Assembly: GCA_026387965.1 (NCBI GenBank)
Contig: JAPLKR010000025.1
Span: 1-47,534, forward strand
Length of the DNA: 47,534 nucleotides
Direction: 5' to 3'
From: Fusobacteriota bacterium
GTDB taxonomy: Bacteria > Fusobacteriota > Fusobacteriia > JAPLKR01
Made by a program: the position numbers and the translations under genes. Shown here one piece after another: positions 31,827 to 40,206 of this stretch. The notes beneath the pieces are model-generated. The model ran no database searches and was not told the DNA's origin. It saw only the letters and a list, made by a program, of their open reading frames with translations. Within the stretch, counting starts at the first letter, position 1, and the number at the start of each line of letters is the position of its first letter.

Positions 31827-33143
31827 ATGCAAAAAATTAGAGGCTCTCGTTTATATCTACTTTTTATGATGTTTTTTGGACTTGGCTATGTAGCACTTGC
31901 TGATAGTCCGGAAGTGCTCACTGCTGAAGTTGTACAAACCAATTTAGATTACACATGGACTCTTATCGCAGCTGCTATGGTATTTTTTATGCAAGCGGGA
32001 TTTGCAATGCTAGAGATAGGATTTACAAGAGTAAAAAATGCAGGAAATGCTGTAATGAAAAATGTCATGGATTTTTGTGTTGGAATGCTCGTATACTCCG
32101 CGGTTGGCTATGCCTTTATGTTTGGAACGGGCGGCGTTATTGGAAGCTCAAACTTTTTTCTTGATGGACTCACTGGTTGGGATTGGACTTTTTTCCTTTT
32201 TCAGGCGATGTTTGCTGCCACTGCTGCTACCATTATGGCCGGGGCAATTGCTGAGAGAACTAAATTTTCAAGCTATCTTGTAGCAAGTATTGTTCTTACC
32301 GCCATTATTTATCCTCTCTATGGGCATTGGGTTTGGGCAAATGGAGGTTGGCTAAAAGCGTTAGGTTTTACTGATTTTGCTGGTTCTGCTGTTGTACACT
32401 CGGTTGGAGGGTGGTTTGCGCTTGCTGGAGCAATTATGGTCGGACCGCGAATTGGAAAATTTGTATGCAAAAGAGCTACGGCTATCCCAGGCCACAATAT
32501 TCCCATGGCGGCACTTGGCGTATTCATACTCTTTTTTGGATGGTTTGGATTTAACGCTGGAAGTGTGACAAAAGGAATTTCTGATATTGGCCCCATTGCA
32601 GTTAATACCTGTATTGCAGGCTCTGCCGGTGGCGTTGCAGCAATGATTTTCTCCTATTATATCTTTAAAAAAATGGATATTGGAATGACTTTAAATGGTA
32701 TCCTTGCTGGACTAGTAGCGATTACAGCTGGATGTGCTAGCATGCCAACTTGGGCAGCTTTTGTGGTAGGAATTATTGGAGGAGTCTTAGTTGTCTCTTC
32801 TGTTTTATTTTTTGATAGAATCGGTGTAGATGACGCAGTAGGTGCCGTCTCTGTTCATGGTGTAACCGGAACTTGGGGAACCCTCGCTGCAGGAATATTT
32901 TTCTCTGACCGTATGTTTGATTTTCACGTAATTGGAATTCAAATTCTAGGAAGTGTTGTGGCATTCATAATGGGGTTTGGTGGCGGTTTAATCATTCTTT
33001 ATATCTTAAAAAAAACTATGGGACTTCGTGTAAGAAGAGAAGAAGAACTAGAAGGATTAGATATGGCAGAACATGGAAGTGTTGCTTATCCTGAATTTCA
33101 ACCCAAAAGCGAACTCAGCATTATTTTAAGTGTGAAAAAATAG
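31827..33143 (+). CDS. amt: Ammonium transporter
   Basis: This 438-residue Amt/AmtB protein carries a cleavable N-terminal signal (residues 1-25, cleavage after V-A-L-A) and eleven transmembrane helices. Family motifs are F-F-M-Q-A-G-F-A-M-L-E with the periplasmic gate region, A-G-A-I-A-E-R-T-K, G-G-W-F-A-L-A-G-A-I-M-V-G-P-R-I-G, F-I-L-F-F-G-W-F-G-F-N-A-G-S, and the pore His pair (S-V-G-G-W segment H and V-H-G-V-T-G-T-W-G-T). AAAGGAGGAG precedes the start. It is paired with glnK 26 bases downstream, the usual Amt regulator. Confidence 0.95.
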   Translation: MQKIRGSRLYLLFMMFFGLGYVALADSPEVLTAEVVQTNLDYTWTLIAAAMVFFMQAGFAMLEIGFTRVKNAGNAVMKNVMDFCVGMLVYSAVGYAFMFGTGGVIGSSNFFLDGLTGWDWTFFLFQAMFAATAATIMAGAIAERTKFSSYLVASIVLTAIIYPLYGHWVWANGGWLKALGFTDFAGSAVVHSVGGWFALAGAIMVGPRIGKFVCKRATAIPGHNIPMAALGVFILFFGWFGFNAGSVTKGISDIGPIAVNTCIAGSAGGVAAMIFSYYIFKKMDIGMTLNGILAGLVAITAGCASMPTWAAFVVGIIGGVLVVSSVLFFDRIGVDDAVGAVSVHGVTGTWGTLAAGIFFSDRMFDFHVIGIQILGSVVAFIMGFGGGLIILYILKKTMGLRVRREEELEGLDMAEHGSVAYPEFQPKSELSIILSVKK

Positions 33144-33169
33144 ATTTACTACCCATTTGGAGGTGTGAA

Positions 33170-33508
33170 ATGAAAAAAATAGAGGCAATTATTCGCCCAA
33201 GTGTTATCCATGCAATCAAAGAAGCTCTTGTGGCAGAAAATATTTTAGGCATGACGCTTACTGAAGTAAGGGGCTTTGGTAAACAAAAAGGTCATACTGA
33301 ACTTTTTCGGGGGATTGAATTTCAAGTGGAATTTGTAAATAAAGTAAAAGTTGAAATTATTGTGAGTGATGATAAGCTAGAAAGGGTTATCTTTATTTTT
33401 CTCACACATGCACGTACGGGAAAAGTAGGTGATGGAAAAATTTTCATCTATCCTGTTGATGATGTCATCCGTGTGAGAACTGGAGAGCGTGGAGATAGTG
33501 CTATTTAA
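33170..33508 (+). CDS. glnK: P-II nitrogen regulatory protein lacking both T-loop tyrosines
   Basis: This 112-residue P-II protein has G-F-G-K-Q-K-G-H-T-E-L at residues 35-45, then F46 and F51 where proteobacterial GlnB/GlnK have Tyr46 and the uridylylated Tyr51. The B-loop T-G-K-V-G-D-G-K-I-F and the C-loop R-T-G-E-R-G are intact, so ATP/2-oxoglutarate binding should remain. P-II proteins plug the Amt pore when nitrogen is ample. The Tyr loss means control must be by ligands, not uridylylation. GGAGG precedes the start. Confidence 0.95.
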   Translation: MKKIEAIIRPSVIHAIKEALVAENILGMTLTEVRGFGKQKGHTELFRGIEFQVEFVNKVKVEIIVSDDKLERVIFIFLTHARTGKVGDGKIFIYPVDDVIRVRTGERGDSAI

Positions 33509-33523
33509 CTTCTTTCTTCTATA

Positions 33524-33562
33524 AAAAACTGAGTGAACTCTTATTGAGCACACTCAGTTTTT
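33524..33562. terminator. Bidirectional terminator between glnK and the acyl-CoA operon
   Basis: A 12-bp perfect stem (33524-33535 and 33551-33562) encloses a 15-nt loop with a small inner CTC/GAG pairing. It has A- and T-tracts on both sides and lies between convergent genes. Confidence 0.85.
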
Positions 33563-33570
33563 ATTTGAAA

Positions 33571-35013
33571 TTATTTCCAGCTCGGAGGGTGATATCCTGC
33601 TGGAACACTCTCTTTTTCCCAATAGGCTTTGGTTAATGAATAGTGAACCGGGGACCCAAAATATTCTAAAAATCCATGGCCAGAGTGCCCTGAAAGCATA
33701 TAATCGGGAAGTACACTCATATCGAGTGTAACACCTTCTATCTCTGATTTTGAAAATTTACCAAAACTTTGAAGCCACATAGCTGTTTGAGCGAGTGAAA
33801 CCTTAACGATATAGCTCCCACCCTCTTTTTCACGCTTAATAAGTGCCGCTAACGTCCCAACTGCTGCAAGATAACCTGTAATATAGTCATTTGGGAAAGT
33901 TGGAAGCATTGCAGGTACCCCATTTTCACCTTGTTCGATATCAAGACCTGTTGCCGTTTGAGCTAACTGCTCCCATCCTGGAAAATATTTCCACGGTCCA
34001 TGATGACCATAACAGTTGATAGAAATATAGATTATCCCTTTTCCTTGCTTTGAGAGACGATTTGCAATATCTTGAGCGCCAAACCCATATTTATCAAATG
34101 TTTTTGGTCTAAAACTCTCTGAAAAAATATCTGCCCCCTCCTCTATGAGTTTCCACATAGTGTTTTTACCCCGCTCATCTCTCAGATCGATCATTGTATT
34201 TCTCTTCCCTTGGCTTGTATCCATAAGAAAGGGAAGTATATAAGGAACATGGGGAGGGTTAATTCTCATAACATTTGCGCCTTGCTCAGCAAGCATCATC
34301 CCGCAGGTTGGTCCAGCAAGTACATGGGTTAGATCAAGCATCTTAACACCACTTAAGGGTCGAAGTTCCCCCTCTTCTTGCGCAGTAAAAGGCTGTGGAT
34401 TCCCATCTGCAATTTTCTCAATTTCTATAGGCATTAATAGGCCATCTTTCATGTGTGTTTCTTGAAGCACTTTGCCCTGTTCTGTTTTATCCCACTCCTC
34501 ACGGGTTCGACATACCACACAACACAGATGTGCATTTTGCACTGTTTTTTCAAGTTCAAAAGCGTCCCACTCTTTTACTGCATGTGCAATATCCTCATGG
34601 TTGTCTGCACATTGTAAAATTTTCAAAAGTCCTCTTCGGAGCTTTGGAAATCCCCCATTAATAAAGACCCATTTCCCCCCTTTAGCTTCATAAAGTCCCA
34701 CACATGGGTACTCTATATCAGGAAAGGGAATTTCATACCCATTATTTCTCATAAAGGCGCATCTCAGCGTTGAAAGTGCCGCAACATTAAGATCAATCTC
34801 AATCGTTTGCTGATGCTTTTCTCCACTGCGAATATCATATATTTTTGAAATAAGGGCTGCCATTGCAGAGAGTGCGGTCGCTGAAGCCTCTCCAATATGC
34901 CACGGTGACGGAGATACTGGCTCGCATCCAGTGATTTTAATCTCAACTCCCTCTGTGCTTAACCCTAAGTGTTTCAGAAGATGATCGTAATGCCTTTGCA
35001 TAACTTCATTCAT
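33571..35013 (-). CDS. Type III (CaiB/BaiF-like) CoA-transferase, extended N-terminal form
   Basis: This 480-residue enzyme contains the usual family N-terminus only at residue about 220: L-S-G-V-K-M-L-D-L-T-H-V-L-A-G-P-T-C-G, followed by F-S-E-S-F-R-P and G-Y-L-A-A-V-G-T-L-A-A-L. Before this, about 215 residues include A-S-A-T-A-L-S-A-M-A-A-L-I and I-D-L-N-V-A-A-L, resembling a repeat of the GYLA helix region. This two-part arrangement is found in a known long CaiB-like subfamily. It moves CoA between carboxylic acids. It is the last gene of the operon from 40187, after an internal terminator. GGAGGG precedes the start. Confidence 0.82.
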   Translation of the reverse strand: MNEVMQRHYDHLLKHLGLSTEGVEIKITGCEPVSPSPWHIGEASATALSAMAALISKIYDIRSGEKHQQTIEIDLNVAALSTLRCAFMRNNGYEIPFPDIEYPCVGLYEAKGGKWVFINGGFPKLRRGLLKILQCADNHEDIAHAVKEWDAFELEKTVQNAHLCCVVCRTREEWDKTEQGKVLQETHMKDGLLMPIEIEKIADGNPQPFTAQEEGELRPLSGVKMLDLTHVLAGPTCGMMLAEQGANVMRINPPHVPYILPFLMDTSQGKRNTMIDLRDERGKNTMWKLIEEGADIFSESFRPKTFDKYGFGAQDIANRLSKQGKGIIYISINCYGHHGPWKYFPGWEQLAQTATGLDIEQGENGVPAMLPTFPNDYITGYLAAVGTLAALIKREKEGGSYIVKVSLAQTAMWLQSFGKFSKSEIEGVTLDMSVLPDYMLSGHSGHGFLEYFGSPVHYSLTKAYWEKESVPAGYHPPSWK

Positions 35014-35049
35014 TTTATACCCTCCATAAAAATTAGATAAATTCAGAAA

Positions 35050-35074
35050 AAATGCTACTTAAAAAGTAGCATTT
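35050..35074 (-). terminator. Internal terminator between the broken ter gene and the CaiB gene
   Basis: AAATGCTACT and AGTAGCATTT (35050-35059, 35065-35074) form a 10-bp stem with a 5-nt loop. On the minus strand a run of six T follows. The next gene, 35013-33571, has no clear promoter of its own, so it would depend on read-through. Confidence 0.75.
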
Positions 35075-35082
35075 CTTTGTTA

Positions 35083-36160
35083 TTAGTAATTTAATTTAGC
35101 CAGTGCATCCACATTAATGGGGATATCATAGTCAATGTTTGAAAAACCAAATCCATTAAGTTCTAAGAACTCTTGCATAAACCCTTCGATATCTGAACAG
35201 CTATGTAGGTTTTCGTTTGATACTTTAGACATTAACGCTTCCACTTCTGCTTGCACAGCTGGAACCATCTCAAGATTATCCCCTCTTACTCGTCCTTTAG
35301 CATCTACCACACGCTTATCACCATACACCATATCTACAACCAATCTTTCGATTTGTCCGATACAATCTTCGTGAATTTTGTTCTCTTTCATTACTTTATA
35401 CAAAATACTGCAATAGATTGGGAATAGTGGAATATAAGCGCTTGCTTTTGTTACGAGCGCTTTACACACTGAAACAAAACCTTCTCCATCTACTTTTTTC
35501 ATTAAATCATTAATTTCAAATGCTTTTTTTTCTAAATCTCTTTTTGCTGCACCAATTGTTCCACCTTCATAGATTGGATACATAGCTTTTGGTCCTTCAT
35601 AAGAGTAAGCTGTTGTAATACACCCTTCAGCTAGAACACCTGCTTCTAGAAGCATTTTCATCCAAAGCTTCCAATCTTCTCCACCCATAACTTTTACAGT
35701 ATTGAAGATATCTTCCTCAGTGGCTTTTTCCATTTTTCCAGCAACGATTGTCCCAGTTGTAAGGTCGATAGTATTTGCTTCAATAGCGCCATCGATGCTT
35801 TTAAGAGCTGACATATATGTTTTTCCATCAATTGGGTCTGTTCTTCTACCTGAAGCAAGTGAATATACCACTAAATCCACTTTACCACCAAACACCTCTT
35901 TGATGTAGTCAATAACAGCTTTTTTCATTTCCATTCCAAAAGCATCCCCTACGAAGTTTTTAGCCAGTAATCCTTTTTTTTCTGCAAACTCTTTTACCCA
36001 AATGTTATTCCACCATCCAGCCGTTCCAACTCTTTTATCAGAAACACCTAGTTCAAAAGAGATTCCAATCGTATCCGCTCCACATCCAAATGCTGAAACA
36101 ATACGCGTTGCGGTTTTTTGATACTGCACCTTTAAATTCTGGTTTAATAATCATTTCCAT
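35083..36160 (-). pseudogene. trans-2-enoyl-CoA reductase (FabV/Ter), 5' deletion and frameshift
   Basis: The main frame (36129-35083, 348 residues from a GTG) matches Ter/FabV from R-I-V-S-A-F-G-C-G-A-D-T onward, including V-Y-S-L-A-S-G-R-R-T-D-P, V-K-V-M-G-G-E-D-W, the active-site A-Y-S-Y-E-G-P...I-Y-E-G-G-T-I-G-A-A-K, and V-T-K-A-S-A-Y-I-P. Upstream, ATG 36160 with AGGAG starts M-E-M-I-I-K-P-E-F-K-G-A-V-S-K, the normal Ter N-terminus, but in another frame. Roughly 45-50 residues between, including the Gly-rich NADH motif G-x-S-x-G-Y-G, are missing. The gene would reduce crotonyl-CoA to butyryl-CoA; as written it should be inactive. Confidence 0.82.
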
Positions 36161-36161
36161 T

Positions 36162-36533
36162 TTACAAAATCTCCTGATTTTCTGATTTGGGGGGTATTCC
36201 TGTTGCTAGCCCTCTCGCTAATACTGCATTGTTTTGATTCTTGCACTCAATTTTAATTTTAGCGAGTTTAAATACTCTTTTTTCTTGAATTTCTGCGATT
36301 TCAACCCTTAACGTCAATACATCATTTACGTGAACTTGAGAAAAATACTCTGTTTCTTGTTCTCTGTATATTGCACCATCACCGAGTAACTTTCCAATTG
36401 CTGATGAGACCATCCCTTGCACAAAAAATGCGGTTATTACGCTTGGAATCGCTTCATTTTCGATATTTAATAGAGTTTTAACTTGATTTATATCGCTTGC
36501 TTTGATTTCTAATTCTAACATAAAATTATTCAT
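36162..36533 (-). CDS. MaoC-like hot-dog protein, catalytic motif lost (fourth of four)
   Basis: This 123-residue hot-dog-fold protein lacks the D-x-N-P-x-H hydratase motif entirely; the usual H-G-M is Q-G-M. Sequence from F-F-V-Q-G-M-V-S-S-A-I-G to K-I-K-I-E-C-K-N-Q and I-P-P matches the neighbour at 36948-37364 closely, so they are a sub-pair. AGGAG lies 5 nt before ATG 36533. It ends 1 base before the ter start. Without catalytic residues it may be a structural partner of an active MaoC subunit. Confidence 0.75.
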   Translation of the reverse strand: MNNFMLELEIKASDINQVKTLLNIENEAIPSVITAFFVQGMVSSAIGKLLGDGAIYREQETEYFSQVHVNDVLTLRVEIAEIQEKRVFKLAKIKIECKNQNNAVLARGLATGIPPKSENQEIL

Positions 36534-36546
36534 ACATTCTCCTAAA

Positions 36547-36936
36547 CTATGTCAATTTTGATAAAATTTCAACATCACATTTCCAAATCATAAGTTGCTG
36601 ACCCGATGCATTGAAACATCTACCAATAAAGTTTATATTATTTCCCTCGAATGCTAAAACTTCAATTTTTGAAGTAAATTTTTCATTCATTTTTAGAGGT
36701 ACTTTGAAAATTGTTGACTCTTTACATAGTTTAAAATTTTGCTTAATAATTCTTTGAAGATCACTGGTTATAGTTGCCACAATAAGCATACCATGAACTA
36801 TTTTATCCTCTATCTTGTCACCTTTACTTGCATCTACAAGATGAATAGAATTAAAATCTGTACTCAATTTTGCATATGTTTCCACATCACTTTGACTAAT
36901 CATATGTTCGAATTCAAAAATTTTTCCTACCTTCAT
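36547..36936 (-). CDS. MaoC-like (R)-specific enoyl-CoA hydratase (third of four)
   Basis: This 129-residue protein starts at ATG 36936 after GAGG; a GTG at 36942 is inside the ribosome-binding site. It retains the hydratase motif as T-D-F-N-S-I-H and the following I-V-H-G-M-L, giving the catalytic Asp and His, although the usual Pro after Asn is Ser. It would hydrate crotonyl-CoA to (R)-3-hydroxybutyryl-CoA or the reverse. It lies 14 bases upstream of the fourth copy. Confidence 0.8.
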   Translation of the reverse strand: MKVGKIFEFEHMISQSDVETYAKLSTDFNSIHLVDASKGDKIEDKIVHGMLIVATITSDLQRIIKQNFKLCKESTIFKVPLKMNEKFTSKIEVLAFEGNNINFIGRCFNASGQQLMIWKCDVEILSKLT

Positions 36937-36947
36937 TTTCACCTCAC

Positions 36948-37364
36948 TTATTCAATGGTTGGGGGTATCACAGTAGCTGTTCCTGTAGCCACCAACTCTT
37001 CATCTTGATTATAACATTCTATTTTGATTTTTGAAATAATAAAATTCTTTTTCTCAATAATTTTTTCAACGATGGCTTTCACAATAACCGTATCATTTGC
37101 AAAAACATTCTTTAAAAATTGTGTCTCTTGCTCAAGATAAATTGATCCAAAACCCGGCATTTTTGCGCCTAGCGTTGCAGAAATAAGCCCCTGAATATAA
37201 ATATTTTGAACAAGTTTTTTTGTAAAACCAGCTTCTTTCCAGTAGAGTTCATTGGTACATAGAGGGTTTCTATCTCCTGTAATACTTTCAAAATTATACA
37301 CATCACCATCCGTTATTGTTCTAATATAGTAAGCGGTTTGTCCAATTTTAAGATTAGTTTTCAT
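36948..37364 (-). CDS. MaoC-like hot-dog protein with His-to-Cys in the active-site motif (second of four)
   Basis: This 138-residue protein has G-D-R-N-P-L-C where active MaoC hydratases have G-D-x-N-P-x-H, and Y-I-Q-G-L-I for the usual H-G-M-I. The Asp is present but the catalytic His is Cys, so hydratase activity is doubtful. The start overlaps the end of the previous MaoC gene by 11 bases, with AAGGAG upstream. Its C-terminal half is close to the fourth copy. Confidence 0.8.
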   Translation of the reverse strand: MKTNLKIGQTAYYIRTITDGDVYNFESITGDRNPLCTNELYWKEAGFTKKLVQNIYIQGLISATLGAKMPGFGSIYLEQETQFLKNVFANDTVIVKAIVEKIIEKKNFIISKIKIECYNQDEELVATGTATVIPPTIE

Positions 37365-37818
37365 ACAATGCTCCTTCGCCTACTAAATTTGGTATCAGCG
37401 TTTCAACGCTCCCCTCTGTAACAATCACACCCTCTTGATTAACACATGTGGTGTTTAACGTTATTTTAAGTCCCTCTATTTTAATAATTTCAAGATTAAC
37501 TGTAATACTATCTCCTACAAATACAGGCTTTTTAAATTGTATATGTTGTTTTGTCACAATGGTTCCAAGCCCAGGAAGTTTTTGAGTAATAGCCCCTGAA
37601 ATATACCCTGCACAAATCATCCCATGCATAACACGATGCTTAAACATCCCATCCTTTGAATGCTCTTCATCAATATGTGCTGGATTAAAATCACCCGTAA
37701 TTCCAGCAAATAAATATATGTCAAATGTTTCTACTGTTTTAGTAAACATTCCTTTATCTCCAACCTTTAACTCTTTTGGTACGCTATCTCTAAGTATCTG
37801 TCTAATATCAAACATCAT
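37354..37818 (-). CDS. MaoC-like (R)-specific enoyl-CoA hydratase, full motif (first of four)
   Basis: This 154-residue protein has the complete motif A-G-I-T-G-D-F-N-P-A-H-I-D followed by F-K-H-R-V-M-H-G-M, as in PhaJ/MaoC hydratases. It should be the main catalytic subunit interconverting (R)-3-hydroxyacyl-CoA and trans-2-enoyl-CoA. A G-rich ribosome-binding site precedes ATG 37818 (a second ATG follows directly). It lies 9 bases after the SDR gene in the operon. Confidence 0.9.
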   Translation of the reverse strand: MMFDIRQILRDSVPKELKVGDKGMFTKTVETFDIYLFAGITGDFNPAHIDEEHSKDGMFKHRVMHGMICAGYISGAITQKLPGLGTIVTKQHIQFKKPVFVGDSITVNLEIIKIEGLKITLNTTCVNQEGVIVTEGSVETLIPNLVGEGALYEN

Positions 37819-37827
37819 ATTTCCCCC

Positions 37828-38613
37828 TTATCTCATGTTCCAACCGTGCGATACGATTAAATCTTGTCCTGAATAAGCATTAGATTTTGCGCTAGCAAAA
37901 AACAAAACTGCCTCCGCTACTTCTTCAACTGTTGTAAATTCTCCATCGATGGTGTTTTGAGTCATAGATCTAAGAACTTCCGCTTCTGATATATTCTCAA
38001 GCTTAGCTCTCTCAGGAATTTGTTTTTCGACAAGTGGTGTTAATACAAATCCTGGTGCTACTAGATTACATGAAATATTATGAGGACCGCCTTCAATAGC
38101 TATCGTTCTTGTTAGCCCAACCACTGCATGTTTTCCTGCAACATAAGCTGCTTTATCTGTTGAAGCCAGAAATGAGTGAACTGATCCAATATTTACAACC
38201 CGCCCAAAACTATTTTTTTTCATGATTTTAAAACATTCACGTGACATATAAAAACTACCATGTAAATTGATATTTAAAAGTGAATGCCACTTTTCGGAAG
38301 TAAAATCTTCAAACTTCTCAATAATTTGAATACCTGCATTATTTACTAAAATATCTATTTGTCCATGTTCTTTTTCCATTTGAGTGATAAACGCAATAAC
38401 CTCTTGCTCGTTTGAAATGTCAAGTTTGTGTCCAATAACTTCTACACCACACTCAAGAGAGATATCCTTAGCGGCTTGTACGCATATTTCCTCTGTTGGC
38501 AGACCAACCACTATTACTTTACCTCCTGCATTAGCAAGTGCAACGGCAATTCCTTTACCAATTCCTGAAGTTCCACCTGTTACAATTGCAACTTTTCCTG
38601 TTACTGTCATCAT
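37828..38613 (-). CDS. Short-chain dehydrogenase, 3-hydroxybutyrate dehydrogenase-like
   Basis: This 261-residue SDR starts best at ATG 38613 after AAGGAG; an upstream ATG at 38640 overlaps the CoA-transferase stop. Cofactor motif T-G-G-T-S-G-I-G-K-G, N-N-A-G, and the catalytic Ser, Tyr and Lys in G-S-V-H-S-F-L...Y-V-A-G-K are present. V-H-S-F-L-A-S-T-D-K-A-A-Y-V-A-G-K-H and P-G-F-V-L-T-P-L-V-E-K-Q-I resemble D-3-hydroxybutyrate dehydrogenases, which interconvert acetoacetate and (R)-3-hydroxybutyrate. That fits the CoA-transferase and MaoC neighbours. Confidence 0.85.
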   Translation of the reverse strand: MMTVTGKVAIVTGGTSGIGKGIAVALANAGGKVIVVGLPTEEICVQAAKDISLECGVEVIGHKLDISNEQEVIAFITQMEKEHGQIDILVNNAGIQIIEKFEDFTSEKWHSLLNINLHGSFYMSRECFKIMKKNSFGRVVNIGSVHSFLASTDKAAYVAGKHAVVGLTRTIAIEGGPHNISCNLVAPGFVLTPLVEKQIPERAKLENISEAEVLRSMTQNTIDGEFTTVEEVAEAVLFFASAKSNAYSGQDLIVSHGWNMR

Positions 38614-38636
38614 TTTGCATGCTCTCCTTAACTTTT

Positions 38637-40187
38637 TCATAGGGTAAGTCCCATTTTTTCTATCTTAAACAATCTAGAATCCATAAGTTTTAGCTCTTTA
38701 GAAATATTGGGTTTAAAACTCATATGTGCTAAAATATCACGTTCTAAATCTACGCCTGGAGCTATTTCTATAAGCGTAAATCCTTCGTTCGTAATTTTAA
38801 AAACCGCTCTCTCCGTAACGTAGTGAACAATTTGTCCTTTTTCTCTCGCATATTCACCACTAAAAGTAATCTGCTCTACAAAATCAATAAGCTTCGGAAC
38901 ATTTCCATCCTTAATTATCTTAAACGCACCATTACCTGTTTCAAACTGCATCTTTCCAGCCATAAATGTTCCACAAAATACTACATTGTGCGTATTTTGT
39001 GAAATATCAATAAATCCACCGCATCCTGCAATTTTCGGTCCAAATTTAGATACATTTACATTTCCAAAGATATCACACTCTGCCATACCTAGAAAAGTAA
39101 TATCAAGTCCACCACCATCATAAAAATCAAACTGGTATGCATGGTCTAAAATGGCTTGTGGTGCACGTAGTGCTCCAAAACTCAACCCCCCGGCCGCGAT
39201 TCCACCTATTCCACCTGGCTCAACCGTTGGCGTGAAATTATCCGATATCCCCTCTTCTTCAATAACTTGCGCCACAACTTCTGGGAGGCCTATTCCAAAG
39301 TTTAATACTTTCATCTCTTTTTGTAAAAACATCGCAGCACGTCTTGCAATAATTTTTCTTTCATTTAGAGGATAAGGAAAAAAATCATCTTTTTCAATAG
39401 GCTTTGAACTAATATATTCTGGATTAAAATCCTCTGCAAATGTTTGCATGTGATTCTTCATATCTTCTACTTCTACAACAAAATCAACGCATATCGATGG
39501 GATAACAACACTTTTTGGATCGAGTGTTCCATTAGGAACAATTTTCTCAACTTGTACAATCACTTTCCCTCCTGAATTTCTTGCAGCCATCGCCATAGGA
39601 AGATTTTCTATTTTTAACGCTTCTTTTTCCATACTGATATTTCCATATTCATCTGCATAAGTCCCTCGAAGTATCACAAAATCAAATCGCCCCGTTTTAT
39701 AAAGAAGAAAGTCCTGTCCATCTATTTGTGTTTTTTTCACTAAATCTTGTTGAGTTTTCGAATTAAGTTTCCCCCCTTCTAGATCTGGATCTACAAACGT
39801 GTGCATCCCTACTTTACTAATAGCGTAGCCCTTTTTTCCCGCAATAGTTCTAAGAAGTTGATTAAGTATCCCTTGTGGAAAATTGTATGCTTCAATTTTA
39901 TTTTCTGCAACCAATGCTTGAAGCCTTGGCGAAAGGCCATAATGTGCGCCAATTGTTCTTTTCAGTAACCCTTCATAGGCAAAACGTGAAAGTCCTTTTT
40001 CTGCACCATTCCCTTGCCCTGCAACAAAAAACAGGGATAAATCTCTGGGGCTCTTAGTTTCTAAAAACCGTTTTTCAATAGCTTTATAAATTTCTTCTGC
40101 AACCGCTATTCCCACGAACCCACCAATACCCACTCTAGCACCATCAAATATCATCTCTGCAGCTTCAACTGCTGTAATTTTTTTCAC
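38637..40187 (-). CDS. Family I acyl-CoA:carboxylate CoA-transferase (PCT/YdiF-like)
   Basis: This 516-residue protein contains both alpha and beta halves of a family I CoA-transferase. The first half has G-A-R-V-G-I-G-G-F-V-G and R-T-I-G-A-H-Y-G; the second has L-N-F-G-I-G-L-P-E-V-V and the catalytic Glu in V-E-P-G-G-I-G-G-I-A-A-G-G. It would move CoA between acetate, propionate, 3-hydroxybutyrate or acetoacetate. Start is GTG 40187 (K-K-I-T-A-V-E-A-A follows), about 10 nt after TAGGAG; a TTG at 40208 lies before that site and is rejected. It heads the acyl-CoA operon. Confidence 0.9.
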   Translation of the reverse strand: MKKITAVEAAEMIFDGARVGIGGFVGIAVAEEIYKAIEKRFLETKSPRDLSLFFVAGQGNGAEKGLSRFAYEGLLKRTIGAHYGLSPRLQALVAENKIEAYNFPQGILNQLLRTIAGKKGYAISKVGMHTFVDPDLEGGKLNSKTQQDLVKKTQIDGQDFLLYKTGRFDFVILRGTYADEYGNISMEKEALKIENLPMAMAARNSGGKVIVQVEKIVPNGTLDPKSVVIPSICVDFVVEVEDMKNHMQTFAEDFNPEYISSKPIEKDDFFPYPLNERKIIARRAAMFLQKEMKVLNFGIGLPEVVAQVIEEEGISDNFTPTVEPGGIGGIAAGGLSFGALRAPQAILDHAYQFDFYDGGGLDITFLGMAECDIFGNVNVSKFGPKIAGCGGFIDISQNTHNVVFCGTFMAGKMQFETGNGAFKIIKDGNVPKLIDFVEQITFSGEYAREKGQIVHYVTERAVFKITNEGFTLIEIAPGVDLERDILAHMSFKPNISKELKLMDSRLFKIEKMGLTL

Positions 40188-40206
40188 TAATATTATACTC
40201 CTATAC

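Noticed and set aside
32318-32596. A minus-strand frame inside amt
   Set aside because: It is a shadow frame antisense to well-conserved ammonium transporter motifs.
34455-34693. Two overlapping plus-strand frames inside the CaiB-type gene
   Set aside because: Both are antisense to the CoA-transferase, Ser/His-rich, and lack ribosome-binding sites.
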